This document shows, one piece after another, positions 24,327-32,296 of a stretch of 64,000 nt of DNA. The notes under the pieces were generated by a model. The model had not been told where the DNA came from. It did no database searches and saw nothing but the letters and a program-made list of their open reading frames with translations. Source of the DNA: Terricaulis silvestris (GTDB taxonomy: Bacteria; Pseudomonadota; Alphaproteobacteria; Caulobacterales; Aquidulcibacteraceae); the NCBI RefSeq assembly GCF_009792355.1, contig NZ_CP047045.1:992001-1056000 (forward strand), in the 5' to 3' direction. Position 1 is the first letter of the stretch. Each line of letters starts with the position of its first letter. The position numbers and the translations under genes were made by a program.

Positions 24327-25298
24327 ATGGGAGGACTCGAACGGACTACGGCGGGGGCCGCCGTTTCGATGTGGTTGGCGCTCTCGGGCGCGGCCAGCGC
24401 CGAGTGCGTCGCCGCGCCAGAACCTGCACCATCGATGACCCCAGTAGCAGCGGATACCGCTGCCGCCACCATGCAGCGCGACTATAGCGGCCGCGTCATA
24501 GCGCCGGTGATGGTCAATGGGCAGGGCCCATTCCGCTTCATCGTCGATACCGGCGCCAATCGCTCGGTGCTGTCTTCTGCGGTCGCGGAGCAGCTCGGCT
24601 TGATATCCACAAGCGTCGGCGAAGTCCATTCGATTGCGAGCGTCGCCTTAGCGCCGCTTGTGAATGTCGATTCGATCACGTTTCAGGGTTTGCGGCTTGA
24701 GAGCGCCGCCCTCCCGGTCATGGATGGTGGCGCGCTTAGCGAGCATGGCATTCTCGGCGTTGACGGATTGAGAGGGCACAGACTTCGCATCGATTTCGAG
24801 CGCGGCTGCATGGAAATCATGCGAGATGCGCACGCCGCGCCCCAGAACTGGTGGTCAGTGCAGGGCGAACTGCGCATGGGCAATCTTCTGCTTGCGCGCG
24901 CAACCATCGACGGCGTTCCCGTCAATGTTCTCATCGATAGCGGCTCGGATGTTACGCTGGCCAATCACGCCCTAAGAACCGCCCTCGGTCGCGCGCGCCA
25001 GCGTCGCGCCACGATGTTTCTTGCGACCTCGACCGACTCCGGCAGCCACCGATTCACCGATTTCTCTCTGCGTCTCCCGGACGTGCGCATGGGCGAGTTG
25101 ACCATTCGTAACCTGAACGCGTATCCTGCCGACTTCCACATATTCGATTTGTGGGGACTTCAGGACGAACCCACTTTGCTGATCGGCATGGACGCGCTTT
25201 CGCAAGTCGGCGCCATGGAGATCGACTACGCCAATGCGCGGCTCTTTTTCCGCCGCGAGCGCGTCGAGAGTGGCCGGGCGCGGCTGCGGGCCGACTAA
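24327..25298 (+). CDS. Retropepsin-like double-domain aspartic protease, copy 2
   Basis: The 323-residue exported protein repeats the layout of the upstream gene: FRFIVDTGANRSVLSSAVAE, then GILGVDGLRGHRLRIDFERG, then VNVLIDSGSDVTLANHALRT and LLIGMDALSQVGAMEIDYAN. The second motif is DSG rather than DTG, which is still compatible with catalysis. It starts 74 bases after copy 1, and the spacing and similarity indicate a tandem duplication with divergence of the middle parts. Its 3' end overlaps the convergent MFS gene by 4 bases. Confidence 0.85.
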   Translation: MGGLERTTAGAAVSMWLALSGAASAECVAAPEPAPSMTPVAADTAAATMQRDYSGRVIAPVMVNGQGPFRFIVDTGANRSVLSSAVAEQLGLISTSVGEVHSIASVALAPLVNVDSITFQGLRLESAALPVMDGGALSEHGILGVDGLRGHRLRIDFERGCMEIMRDAHAAPQNWWSVQGELRMGNLLLARATIDGVPVNVLIDSGSDVTLANHALRTALGRARQRRATMFLATSTDSGSHRFTDFSLRLPDVRMGELTIRNLNAYPADFHIFDLWGLQDEPTLLIGMDALSQVGAMEIDYANARLFFRRERVESGRARLRAD

Positions 25299-26509
25299 GC
25301 CTTCAGCGTCAGCCGGCCACGCTCGGTCCAGAGCACCGCGCCCAGCGTCGCTAGGCCCGCCAGAAACAATCCGAGCGCAAACGGCCCGACCGTTCCGTCA
25401 AACGCCCGCGCAATCAGCGCCCCCAACGCAGCGCCGCCCGCCGATGTCATCGCGCCAAATACCGCCGACGCCGATCCGGCGACGCGCCCCATCGGCTCCA
25501 TCGCCAGAGCGTTAAAGTTGGACGATGTCAGCCCGATCACGCTGAACGTCAGCGCCAGCAGCACCATGAACGCCAAGAACGATACGCCCGTCGTTAGAGT
25601 CAGCGCCGTGAACACAAACCCCATCGCCGTGAACCACAGCGTCATGGTGTGGGAAATCCGGCGCATGCCGTGACGCACCACGATGCGCGAATTGAGGAAT
25701 GTGCCGATGGAGATCGAAATCGCGATCGCCCCAAATGCAATCGGGAAGGCGGCGCCGAGATCGTACACGTCGACAAAGATCTGCTCGGCCGCCGTGATGT
25801 AGGCAAACAGCGCCGCCGTGATAAACACGGTTGCGATCATGTAGCCCACCATTTGGCGATTGCTCAGCACAGTTGCGTAAGCAGCCAATATGGCGCCTGG
25901 CCGAAACGGCGTGCGGTTCTCGTGGCGCAGCGTCTCCGGCAGCCGCCACATCGACCAGGCCGTGATCGCGAGCGCGTAAAGCAGCAAACCTCCGAAGATC
26001 CAACGCCACGGCGCGACGAATAGAATGAGCTGACCGATACTCGGCGCAACGATCGGAACCACCATGAAGATGGTCATCGCCATCGACATCACCTGCGCCA
26101 TGCGCCGGCCTTCGGTGAGATCGCGCACCACCGTCACCGCGATCACCCGCGTCGCACCCGCGCCCAAGCCTTGTAGCGCACGCGCCGCGAGAAAGAGCTC
26201 GAAGGTTGGCGCCACAACGCACAGCACCGAGCCCAAGATATAGATGCCCAGCGCAGAGATCAGCACGCTGCGCCGCCCGAACGCATCGGCCAGCGGCCCG
26301 TACACAAGCTGGCTCACGCCGAACAGAGCTATATACGCCACTACGACGAGTTGGCGGTCGTTGTCGTTCGTCAGTCCGAACGCGCGCCCGATGTCGGGCA
26401 ACGCCGGTAGCATGATATCGATCGCCAGCGCATTCAGCGCGGAAAGCGTCGCCACCATGGCGACGAGCTCGGGCGTGGAGAGTGGCCGCTTGGGCGCAGC
26501 CTCACGCAT
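25295..26509 (-). CDS. Multidrug efflux MFS transporter, Bcr/CflA type
   Basis: The 404-residue protein has twelve helices and the Bcr/CflA pattern: ALAIDIMLPALPDIGRAFGL in helix 1, LVYGPLADAFGRRSVLISAL (motif A) and ARALQGLGAGATRVIAVTVV. Relatives export bicyclomycin, chloramphenicol or sulfonamides using the proton gradient. The substrate here is unknown. Its start overlaps the ychF stop by 8 bases, so it is downstream in that unit. Confidence 0.85.
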   Translation of the reverse strand: MREAAPKRPLSTPELVAMVATLSALNALAIDIMLPALPDIGRAFGLTNDNDRQLVVVAYIALFGVSQLVYGPLADAFGRRSVLISALGIYILGSVLCVVAPTFELFLAARALQGLGAGATRVIAVTVVRDLTEGRRMAQVMSMAMTIFMVVPIVAPSIGQLILFVAPWRWIFGGLLLYALAITAWSMWRLPETLRHENRTPFRPGAILAAYATVLSNRQMVGYMIATVFITAALFAYITAAEQIFVDVYDLGAAFPIAFGAIAISISIGTFLNSRIVVRHGMRRISHTMTLWFTAMGFVFTALTLTTGVSFLAFMVLLALTFSVIGLTSSNFNALAMEPMGRVAGSASAVFGAMTSAGGAALGALIARAFDGTVGPFALGLFLAGLATLGAVLWTERGRLTLKA

Positions 26510-27599
26510 TGAAGCGGAAATGCATCACGTCGCCTTCCTTGACGACGTACTCTTTGCCTTCAAGCCGCATCTTGCCGGCTTCCTTGGCGCCGACCTCGCC
26601 GTTGAAGGTGATAAAGTCGTCATAGGAGATCGTCTCAGCGCGAATGAAACCCTTTTCGAAATCGCCGTGAATGACGCCCGCGGCCTGCGGCGCCGTCCAA
26701 CCCTTCTGGATCGTCCACGCGCGCGCTTCCTTGGGGCCAACCGTGAAGTATGTCTGCAGGCCAAGCAGATCGTAGCCGGCATGAATGAGCTTCGTCAGCC
26801 CCGGCTCTTGGAGGCCGACAGTTTCCAGAAACTCTGCCTGCTCTTCGTCGCTCAGCGCCGCGATCTCGGCTTCCAACTGCGCGCAAATCACCACGCACGC
26901 CGCGTGCTCTTGCTTTGCGCGCTCCTGCACCCGCGCCGTGTGCGCGTTGCCGCCGGCAGCATCTGCTTCGTTGACGTTGCACACGTAAAGCACGGGCAGG
27001 GCGGTCAAGAGCTGCAGCATCTCGAACGCCTTTTGCTCTTCGGTCGCGCGTTGGGTCAGCCGCGCCGGCTTGCCGTCTTCCAGCAGCGCCTTGGCGCGCA
27101 GCACCAGTTCCAGCGTGAGCTTCGACTCTTTGTCGGCGCCCTTGGCTTTCTTCTCGAGATTGCTGACGCGCTTATCCAAGCTTTCCAGATCCGCCAGCAT
27201 CAGCTCGGTCTCGACCGTCTCCAGGTCCGCGATCGGATCGATACGGCCTTCGACGTGTGTAATGTCGTCGTTCTCAAAACAGCGGAGCACGTACACGACA
27301 GCGTCGCATTCGCGAATAGTGCCCAAGAACTGATTGCCCAGCCCTTCGCCCTTCGACGCGCCGCGCACCAGCCCCGCGATGTCGACGAAATTCATCCGCG
27401 TGGGAATGATCTCCTTCGACTTGGCGATCGCCGCCAGCTTATCCAGCCGCGGCTCAGGCATCGCCACTTCGCCCACGTTCGGCTCGATCGTGCAGAACGG
27501 ATAGTTCGCCGCCTGCGCTGCAGCCGTCTTCGTTAACGCATTGAACAGCGTCGACTTGCCGACGTTCGGCAGCCCCACGATGCCGCACTTGAAACCCAT
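26502..27599 (-). CDS. ychF: Redox-regulated ATPase YchF (OLA1)
   Basis: The 365-residue protein starts MGFKCGIVGLPNVGKSTLFN (P-loop), has NYPFCTIEPNVGEVAMPE and FVDIAGLVRGASKGEGLGNQ, and ends with a TGS domain (AGVIHGDFEKGFIRAETISY...YVVKEGDVMHFRFNA). It belongs to the Obg-related family but prefers ATP. It binds ribosomes and affects stress responses. Length and ends match the family. Confidence 0.96.
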   Translation of the reverse strand: MGFKCGIVGLPNVGKSTLFNALTKTAAAQAANYPFCTIEPNVGEVAMPEPRLDKLAAIAKSKEIIPTRMNFVDIAGLVRGASKGEGLGNQFLGTIRECDAVVYVLRCFENDDITHVEGRIDPIADLETVETELMLADLESLDKRVSNLEKKAKGADKESKLTLELVLRAKALLEDGKPARLTQRATEEQKAFEMLQLLTALPVLYVCNVNEADAAGGNAHTARVQERAKQEHAACVVICAQLEAEIAALSDEEQAEFLETVGLQEPGLTKLIHAGYDLLGLQTYFTVGPKEARAWTIQKGWTAPQAAGVIHGDFEKGFIRAETISYDDFITFNGEVGAKEAGKMRLEGKEYVVKEGDVMHFRFNA

Positions 27600-27675
27600 G
27601 TGTCTGAAGTCCTTGAAATGTGTGCGGATGACCTAGCCCAGCACGCGTGATACTTGAAGCGCCAGGGAGGCCCCA

Positions 27676-28095
27676 ATGCTGACAAAGCTAATAGCCGCCA
27701 TTGCATCGCTCGGTTTCGCCGCGCTTATCGCCGCACCCGCCGCAGCTCAGATCGACCGCAGCCCCGGCGCTATGGTGGGCCACTGGACCGGCGTGATCGC
27801 CGAGAACGGCGACATCCCACAGTACACGCTCTCGGTTCACATCAACCTCGACCGCGACGGCGATCCGGTTGGCAAGGTTGAGTACGATGCTTTTCCCTGC
27901 GCCGGTGTTTGGACCGATGCACGCCGCCAGGGCGAGCGATGGACGCTACAGGAGACAATCACCGAAGATGTCGATCGCTGCGCTGTTCACGTGGTGATCA
28001 CAATCGAGCAGCAGAGCGCCAACAGCTTGGAAGTATCGCTGCAACCCGTGGGCAACGATGGCTCGCCATCGACAGGCATGCTCCAGCGGCGCTAA
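27676..28095 (+). CDS. Hypothetical secreted protein
   Basis: The 139-residue product has a signal peptide (MLTKLIAAIASLGFAALIAA...AAAQ) and a mature part beginning with a MVGHWTGVI block, a layout found in several beta-rich exported proteins. Two cysteines (FPCAGVW and VDRCAVHV) could form a disulfide. GGGAGG at 27665-27670 is the ribosome-binding site. No named family is recognised. It overlaps the convergent TPR gene by 4 bases. Confidence 0.65.
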   Translation: MLTKLIAAIASLGFAALIAAPAAAQIDRSPGAMVGHWTGVIAENGDIPQYTLSVHINLDRDGDPVGKVEYDAFPCAGVWTDARRQGERWTLQETITEDVDRCAVHVVITIEQQSANSLEVSLQPVGNDGSPSTGMLQRR

Positions 28096-28835
28096 CCGCG
28101 TCCTAGCGCTTTCGCCGCCAAATCGCGCCATACACGCGCTTCCGGCCGCAGCGGCGGTGCGATCTTCTGCAAGCGGCGCTCAATCTCGGCCATGCCGATC
28201 TCGGCATCTTCCCTGCGTCCCAGCTTCGCCATGAACGCCACATAGCGCGCGCCGCTTTCCAATCCTGGCACCCGATCCGCCGCGAAGCGATACGCATCGT
28301 CGGCTTCTTCGTTGCGGCCCAAGCCCTCGTAAGCGCGCGCAAACGCCAGCGCGACAACCGGTGTCGAGCCCTCGCGGCCGAGCGCTTTAAGCTGCTCCAA
28401 GCGCTGCACCGCCCCCGCGTAGCGCCCAAGCTCAAGCAACGCATTGGCGTGTCCCATTAGAATGGTCGGGTCTTCAGCCCAGTGTCCTTCGACACAAAGC
28501 GCCCACTGCGCCTCGGCATCGCTCCAACGTCCGAGCGCCTCGGCGGCCTGCGCCACCTTCATGCGATTGCCGACAGTTGGCGTGTCCTCAAGCGCGCGCA
28601 TGGCGTTGCGAAAATCGCGTTCTGGATCGAGCGCCTGGCGCGCCGCCTTGCCGACATTGCGCGCGGTGCGCCCGCCCATCATGTCCGGCAGCATGACAGC
28701 GAAGAAGTAAAACGCCGCACCCAGCGGTCCGCCGATCACGAGGATCCAGAGCCAGTACATTTGCTGGCCGGTCCGCACCACGTGTAGGGCGCAGATGATC
28801 GACGGAATCCACGTGATCAGTAGAGCGATCGGCAT
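28092..28835 (-). CDS. Membrane-anchored tetratricopeptide repeat protein
   Basis: The 247-residue protein has two N-terminal membrane helices (ALLITWIPSIICALHVVRTG; LWILVIGGPLGAAFYFFAVM) resembling the small PLDc_N membrane domain, then a cytoplasmic part with four to five TPR-like units, for example EDPTILMGHANALLELGRYA and EGSTPVVALAFARAYEGLGR. ATG 28835 is chosen because the extra 45 residues upstream are arginine-rich junk. TPR parts mediate protein contacts; the partner is unknown. Confidence 0.75.
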   Translation of the reverse strand: MPIALLITWIPSIICALHVVRTGQQMYWLWILVIGGPLGAAFYFFAVMLPDMMGGRTARNVGKAARQALDPERDFRNAMRALEDTPTVGNRMKVAQAAEALGRWSDAEAQWALCVEGHWAEDPTILMGHANALLELGRYAGAVQRLEQLKALGREGSTPVVALAFARAYEGLGRNEEADDAYRFAADRVPGLESGARYVAFMAKLGRREDAEIGMAEIERRLQKIAPPLRPEARVWRDLAAKALGRG

Positions 28836-28984
28836 GTTCGGTCGTCTTCCCCCAAAGCGCGCGCGTGCCGCGTTTTCATACGGAAATTCGTTTCGGTTGC
28901 GAAGAGAAGCAGTGCTTTTGCTTGGCGCTCGCCGCGAACGCCTGTACCGCGAATCGTCAGATATCCACAAGACGAGGAGCCCCG

Positions 28985-29326
28985 ATGGCTCAGCACCGCT
29001 GGAATCGCCGCTTCTTTCAAGACGCCGACGCGCCCCCGGACAACCTCGTCTATTTCGAACCCGACCGCATTCGCCGCCGCCGTTTCGCCGAACGTGAGCG
29101 CGAAGGGCGCCGCGCCGAAGAGACCGACCGCAGCGGCTCTGAGCGCCACCTCGAACGCGCTGCCAAGCGCTTGAAGCATGTCAGCGCAATCGACCGCGTT
29201 CTCTACGTGCCGCAATGGGATATGGCGAAAGCCGAGATCGCAATGCGCAAAGCCGGTGTTACCGGCTCGGTCAGCAATCTTTGCGGTACCCGCCGCAAGA
29301 TCGTGCGCGCGGGAAGAACGCGCTAA
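28985..29326 (+). CDS. Hypothetical basic protein
   Basis: The 113-residue protein is very rich in Arg and Glu (RIRRRRFAEREREGRRAEET), with a C-terminal part containing VLYVPQWDMAKAEIAMRKAG and a basic tail. It starts at the ATG in CCCCGATGGCT after a weak GAGG. Low hydrophobicity and high charge suggest RNA or DNA contact. No family is recognised. It is convergent with pth, overlapping by 4 bases. Confidence 0.55.
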   Translation: MAQHRWNRRFFQDADAPPDNLVYFEPDRIRRRRFAEREREGRRAEETDRSGSERHLERAAKRLKHVSAIDRVLYVPQWDMAKAEIAMRKAGVTGSVSNLCGTRRKIVRAGRTR

Positions 29327-29934
29327 GGCGTCTCGTCCTTCTGCTGACGCGGATTGGCTTTCACCGCCGGCGCAAGGCGCAACACTTCGCCCTGAAACTT
29401 CTCGTCCTCGCCTTGCGCCAGCAACGGCGCAGACTGCGCCAAAGCGTCGAGCAGCTTATCGACCCATTCGCGTTCACTCTTGGCGAAGTCGCTGAGCACG
29501 TGGCCTTGCACCATGTCGGCATGTCCGGGATGCCCGGTGCCTAAGCGCGCGCGGCGGAAGTTATCTTCGTCGAGCCAGGCCGCAATCGAGCGCACGCCGT
29601 TATTGCCGGCAGCGCCACCGCCCGTCTTCATGCGAAAGCGTCCGGGCGCGAGATCGATCTCGTCGTAAAACACGACGATATCCTTCGGTGCGATCTTGTA
29701 GAAGCGCGACGCCTCCGCCACCGCGTGCCCGCTGTCGTTGTAGTAGGTCTGCGGCTTCATGATCAGCGCGCGCACGCCGCCAATCGCGCCTTCGCACACT
29801 TCGCTGCGAAACTTCTTCTTCCACGGCCCAAAGCCATGCGCGCGCGCAATCGCGTCGGCTGCCATGAAGCCGATATTGTGCCGGTTGCCCGCGTATTTCG
29901 CGCCCGGATTGCCGAGGCCGACGAGGAGCAGCAT
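29323..29934 (-). CDS. pth: Peptidyl-tRNA hydrolase
   Basis: The 203-residue protein begins MLLLVGLGNPGAKYAGNRHN with the catalytic His in the NRHNIGF motif, and has the family blocks KPQTYYNDSGHAV, VFYDEIDLAPGRFRMKTGGG and NNGVRSIAAWL. It frees tRNA from prematurely released peptidyl-tRNA. It lies 41 bases downstream of rplY, the common rplY-pth arrangement, with a hairpin between them. Confidence 0.96.
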   Translation of the reverse strand: MLLLVGLGNPGAKYAGNRHNIGFMAADAIARAHGFGPWKKKFRSEVCEGAIGGVRALIMKPQTYYNDSGHAVAEASRFYKIAPKDIVVFYDEIDLAPGRFRMKTGGGAAGNNGVRSIAAWLDEDNFRRARLGTGHPGHADMVQGHVLSDFAKSEREWVDKLLDALAQSAPLLAQGEDEKFQGEVLRLAPAVKANPRQQKDETP

Positions 29935-29948
29935 GGTCGCCTTCTAAG

Positions 29949-29966
29949 CTTCCCTGTTGAGGGAAG
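29949..29966 (-). terminator. Intergenic hairpin between rplY and pth
   Basis: A 7-base-pair stem (29949-29955 with 29960-29966) with a four-base loop lies between rplY and pth. No T-run follows on the minus strand, so it is more likely an attenuating or RNA-processing hairpin than a full terminator. Confidence 0.4.
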
Positions 29967-29975
29967 GGAAGGCGC

Positions 29976-30641
29976 TTAGCCTTCCTTCTTCTTCTCGTCG
30001 CCGGCGGCGGCATCGCCTTCCGCCACTGCTTCACCTTCCACCGGCGCTGCGGCGGTCGTGGTCGTCGGTTCGACTTCGGCCTTGCGGCCGGCGACGGTCG
30101 CAACCGTGAAGTCGCGGTCGCGGATCACAGGGCGCGTGCCTTCCGGCAGCGTGACCTGCGAGATGTGGAGCGAGTCGCCGATGTCCATACCGGTGAGGTC
30201 GACGACGATCTCTTCCGGAATCTTGTTGGCTTGGCACTTCAGCTTGATGGTGTGGCGAACGACGTTCAGCACGCCGCCGCGCTTCAGGCCGGGGCTGTCG
30301 CCGTGGTTTTTGAAGTGCACGACGACGTCGATGGCGATCTCGGCGTTTTCTTCGACGCGATAGAGGTCGACGTGGATCGGCTTGTCGGTCACCGGGTGGA
30401 ACTGGATCGCGCGCGGGATCACCGGCTGCTTCTCGCCTTGGTGGATCAACTCCACCATGTGCGAGAGGAACTTGCCGGAGCGGAGCGCCGTCTCGACGTC
30501 CTTGGCCTTGATTTCGATCGGGATCGAGCCGCGCTTGCCGCCGTAAAGGACGCCGGGGATCAGGCCGGAATTGCGGGTCGCGCGAGCGCCGCCGGTGCCG
30601 ATTTTTTCGCGCTTTTCAACGTTCAGAACAATGCCAGCCAT
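29976..30641 (-). CDS. rplY: 50S ribosomal protein L25/general stress protein Ctc
   Basis: The 221-residue protein has the L25 5S-rRNA-binding domain (IGTGGARATRNSGLIPGVLY; residues 1-95) and the C-terminal TL5/Ctc domain (SLHISQVTLPEGTRPVIRDR), with an acidic Ala-rich tail (AAGDEKKKEG). It binds 5S rRNA in the large subunit. The ATG at 30641 opens MAGIVLNVEKREKIG. The promoter at 30680-30719 overlaps the end of the upstream hydrolase gene. Confidence 0.95.
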   Translation of the reverse strand: MAGIVLNVEKREKIGTGGARATRNSGLIPGVLYGGKRGSIPIEIKAKDVETALRSGKFLSHMVELIHQGEKQPVIPRAIQFHPVTDKPIHVDLYRVEENAEIAIDVVVHFKNHGDSPGLKRGGVLNVVRHTIKLKCQANKIPEEIVVDLTGMDIGDSLHISQVTLPEGTRPVIRDRDFTVATVAGRKAEVEPTTTTAAAPVEGEAVAEGDAAAGDEKKKEG

Positions 30642-30679
30642 GGCCTTCGAGCCTTCAAATTCCGGGGCGCCGGTAAAAA

Positions 30680-30719
30680 TGGAAGCGGGGCTTCTAGCGG
30701 AAGGCCGGGATTACTGCAA
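30680..30719 (-). promoter_or_regulatory. rplY promoter with CCCCGCTTCCA motif
   Basis: On the minus strand, -35 TTGCAG (30714-30719), 17 bases, and -10 TAGAAG (30691-30696) are followed directly by CCCCGCTTCCA (30680-30690). The -35 lies inside the last codons of the upstream hydrolase gene (stop at 30711), so rplY-pth can be expressed independently of it. Confidence 0.65.
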
Positions 30720-31637
30720 GGCGGGCCCCCGCGTCGGATCGGGGTCCGCTGGCTGGGTCGCGGGCGGGGCCGCCTCTTCCCGGCCTTCGGCCTCCGCGAT
30801 GGCCTGCTCCATGGCTTCCCAGAGCGCCGGGACGCAGCAGGCGTTCAGAAAATGGTCCCCGCCGGGGACGGTGATCAGAGTATGGCCGTACTCGGCCGCG
30901 ATGCGCTGATCGGCCTCGAGGGGGACGAAGGTATCGTTGTCCCCGTGCAGGAAGACGATGGGCTGCTGTAAGCCCCGGAGCGCCGGCCAGACTGCGGGCA
31001 GCTGCGGCCGCTGGGTGGTGATCTCGGTAATGGCGTTACGAAGATCGCGCTGCAGCAGGGGCCGGACGATCTGGCCGACGCCGATCATGCGCCGCGCGGT
31101 TGGGCCGCGATCGCCGAAGAAGGCTGACACCAGCACCATCGCATCGACCCGGTCCGGGTAGCGCTGCGCCATCAGAGTCGCGACCGGTGCGCCGAAACTT
31201 TGGCCTACGAGCAGCACGCGCTGGCCGGGCCGCGCTTCCAACATCGGCGCCAGCGCCTCGGCTTGTTTGGCGATATCGCGGACAGCGTTTTGCGGCTCGG
31301 AGGTTCGGAAGCCTGGTCGGTCGGCCACGATCATCTCGCGCGTCGCTGGCGCTGCGGCGATGGTTGGCGCCCAGTATTCGCTCCAGGACGGCGTGCCGGT
31401 GATGATGACGATCTTCCAGCTGGCCTCGGGACGGGCGGCGGTTTGCAGCGCTGAGATGCGCCAATGCTCCGGCACGCCCGCGGTGAAGTCGATCCGCTCC
31501 ATCGTGCCGGCTGGGTAGTCGCCCGAGGTCGGAAACCTATCCGGCCCGTCTTCCGGCGGCGACCCCGCGCACGCGGCGGCGACCAGGCTCAAAGCAAGGA
31601 TGGCGATGTGGGAGAGGAGCCTGCGCATCAGCGCCAT
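30711..31637 (-). CDS. Alpha/beta hydrolase lipoprotein
   Basis: The 308-residue protein has a signal peptide with lipobox (ALSLVAAACAG), a conserved strand before the oxyanion hole (WKIVIITGTPSWSEYWAP), nucleophile elbow LLVGQSFGAPVATLMAQ, acid in FLHGDNDTFVPLE and His in VPGGDHFLNACCVPAL. The triad is complete, so an active periplasmic or outer-membrane serine hydrolase is likely. A Pro-rich tail (APPATQPADPDPTRG) follows. A start at the second Met (31628) is equally possible. Confidence 0.82.
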   Translation of the reverse strand: MALMRRLLSHIAILALSLVAAACAGSPPEDGPDRFPTSGDYPAGTMERIDFTAGVPEHWRISALQTAARPEASWKIVIITGTPSWSEYWAPTIAAAPATREMIVADRPGFRTSEPQNAVRDIAKQAEALAPMLEARPGQRVLLVGQSFGAPVATLMAQRYPDRVDAMVLVSAFFGDRGPTARRMIGVGQIVRPLLQRDLRNAITEITTQRPQLPAVWPALRGLQQPIVFLHGDNDTFVPLEADQRIAAEYGHTLITVPGGDHFLNACCVPALWEAMEQAIAEAEGREEAAPPATQPADPDPTRGPALQ

Positions 31638-31725
31638 GTAGCTATTTCCGCCCGGCGCGTCATCCGCCGGTCGGCGAACGCGCAGCCGCGTGCGACGCCG
31701 CGAGGCGCAGGTTGAGGATTTTTCT

Positions 31726-32089
31726 GCTCCAAGTGGGAGCCGGGGCGCGTGGTTCGCGCTGAGTAGTCTCTAGGGTTTCCGCCTTCGCTCTTGCGAGCTT
31801 CGGCGGACTGCGCGTCACACGCGCCCCGTATCCGATCGTTTTTTCCCGGCCTGGGACGAGGAGTCGCCTTCTGCTCGTTGCTTTCAAGGCGGTGTGAGCG
31901 CCTCTCGGCTTAGCTCCATTCCCAGTTCGCCGGTGCTCGTGGGCAAGGCTTCCGAACCTTGGACTCTTCGGTTTCATTCCCCGAAGACAAACCCCACCGA
32001 CCGTGTCCACACATTCCAAAGTTTCGGAGCTCTTCGAAATCTCCCGTGTGCGGACGGAGACACTGTACGCGCGGTGTCAATTCGGTCGG
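31726..32089 (-). ncRNA. Candidate large structured RNA of unknown family
   Basis: No credible protein is encoded here, yet the minus strand can fold nearly throughout. Helices (plus-strand positions): 31997-32003/32083-32089 (7 bp); 32059-32063/32074-32078; 32005-32012/32046-32055; 31965-31971/31981-31987 (7 bp); 31944-31948/31957-31961; 31920-31925/31851-31856 plus 31914-31917/31860-31863; 31865-31870/31886-31891; 31742-31751/31818-31827 (10 bp); 31755-31759/31810-31814; 31779-31783/31802-31806 with inner 31787-31790/31795-31798; 31726-31730/31736-31740. Two loops are GNRA on the minus strand only (GCAA at 31791-31794, GAGA at 31903-31906), and one hairpin has a symmetric GAA/GAA internal loop. 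Ends are approximate. Hallmarks of RNase P, tmRNA, SRP RNA and group I/II introns were looked for and not found. Confidence 0.55.
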
Positions 32090-32111
32090 ATAGATTCCTG
32101 CTCCGCTTGTG

Positions 32112-32280
32112 CTCACCCGATAGGGGGAGCTGTCATCGCGCGAGCGATGACTGAGGGGGCAGCGCCCTTGTTTACAAGCCTTTGCGCTCTCCCCTCCGTC
32201 GCGCGCGATGCGCGCGACACCTCCCCTAACGGAGGGAGGACGAGGCCAGAGTGTGGGATAGAGGGCGGCTCTATCCTCCC
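32112..32280. repeat. Cluster of REP-like palindromes downstream of kup
   Basis: Three stems lie side by side: 32132-32139/32144-32151 (8 bp, flanked by GGGGGAG and GAGGGGG), 32198-32206/32210-32218 (9 bp, flanked by CCTCCGT and ACGGAGG), and 32256-32263/32269-32276 (8 bp, GGATAGAG arms). The first two share end boxes with the repeat at 1260-1291, in opposite orientations; the third may act as the kup terminator. No gene is seen here. Confidence 0.6.
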
Positions 32281-32296
32281 ATTTTCCGTTTTGGCC

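Noticed and set aside
31726-32089. RNase P RNA, tmRNA, SRP RNA or group I intron
   Set aside because: The near-universal RNase P GAGGAAAGTCC element, an ANDN-like tag, and the SRP GGAAGG motif are absent. A TAGAGACTA segment (31765-31773 complement) resembles the group I R element, but no matching S element (AUAGUCC) follows it downstream.
31660-32116. Minus-strand open frames of 119 and 68 residues and a plus-strand frame at 32003-32767
   Set aside because: Arg/Pro/Ser-rich, no ribosome-binding sites, no recognisable domain, and they lie in the helix-rich segment or antisense to kup. They look like by-products of an RNA-like region.
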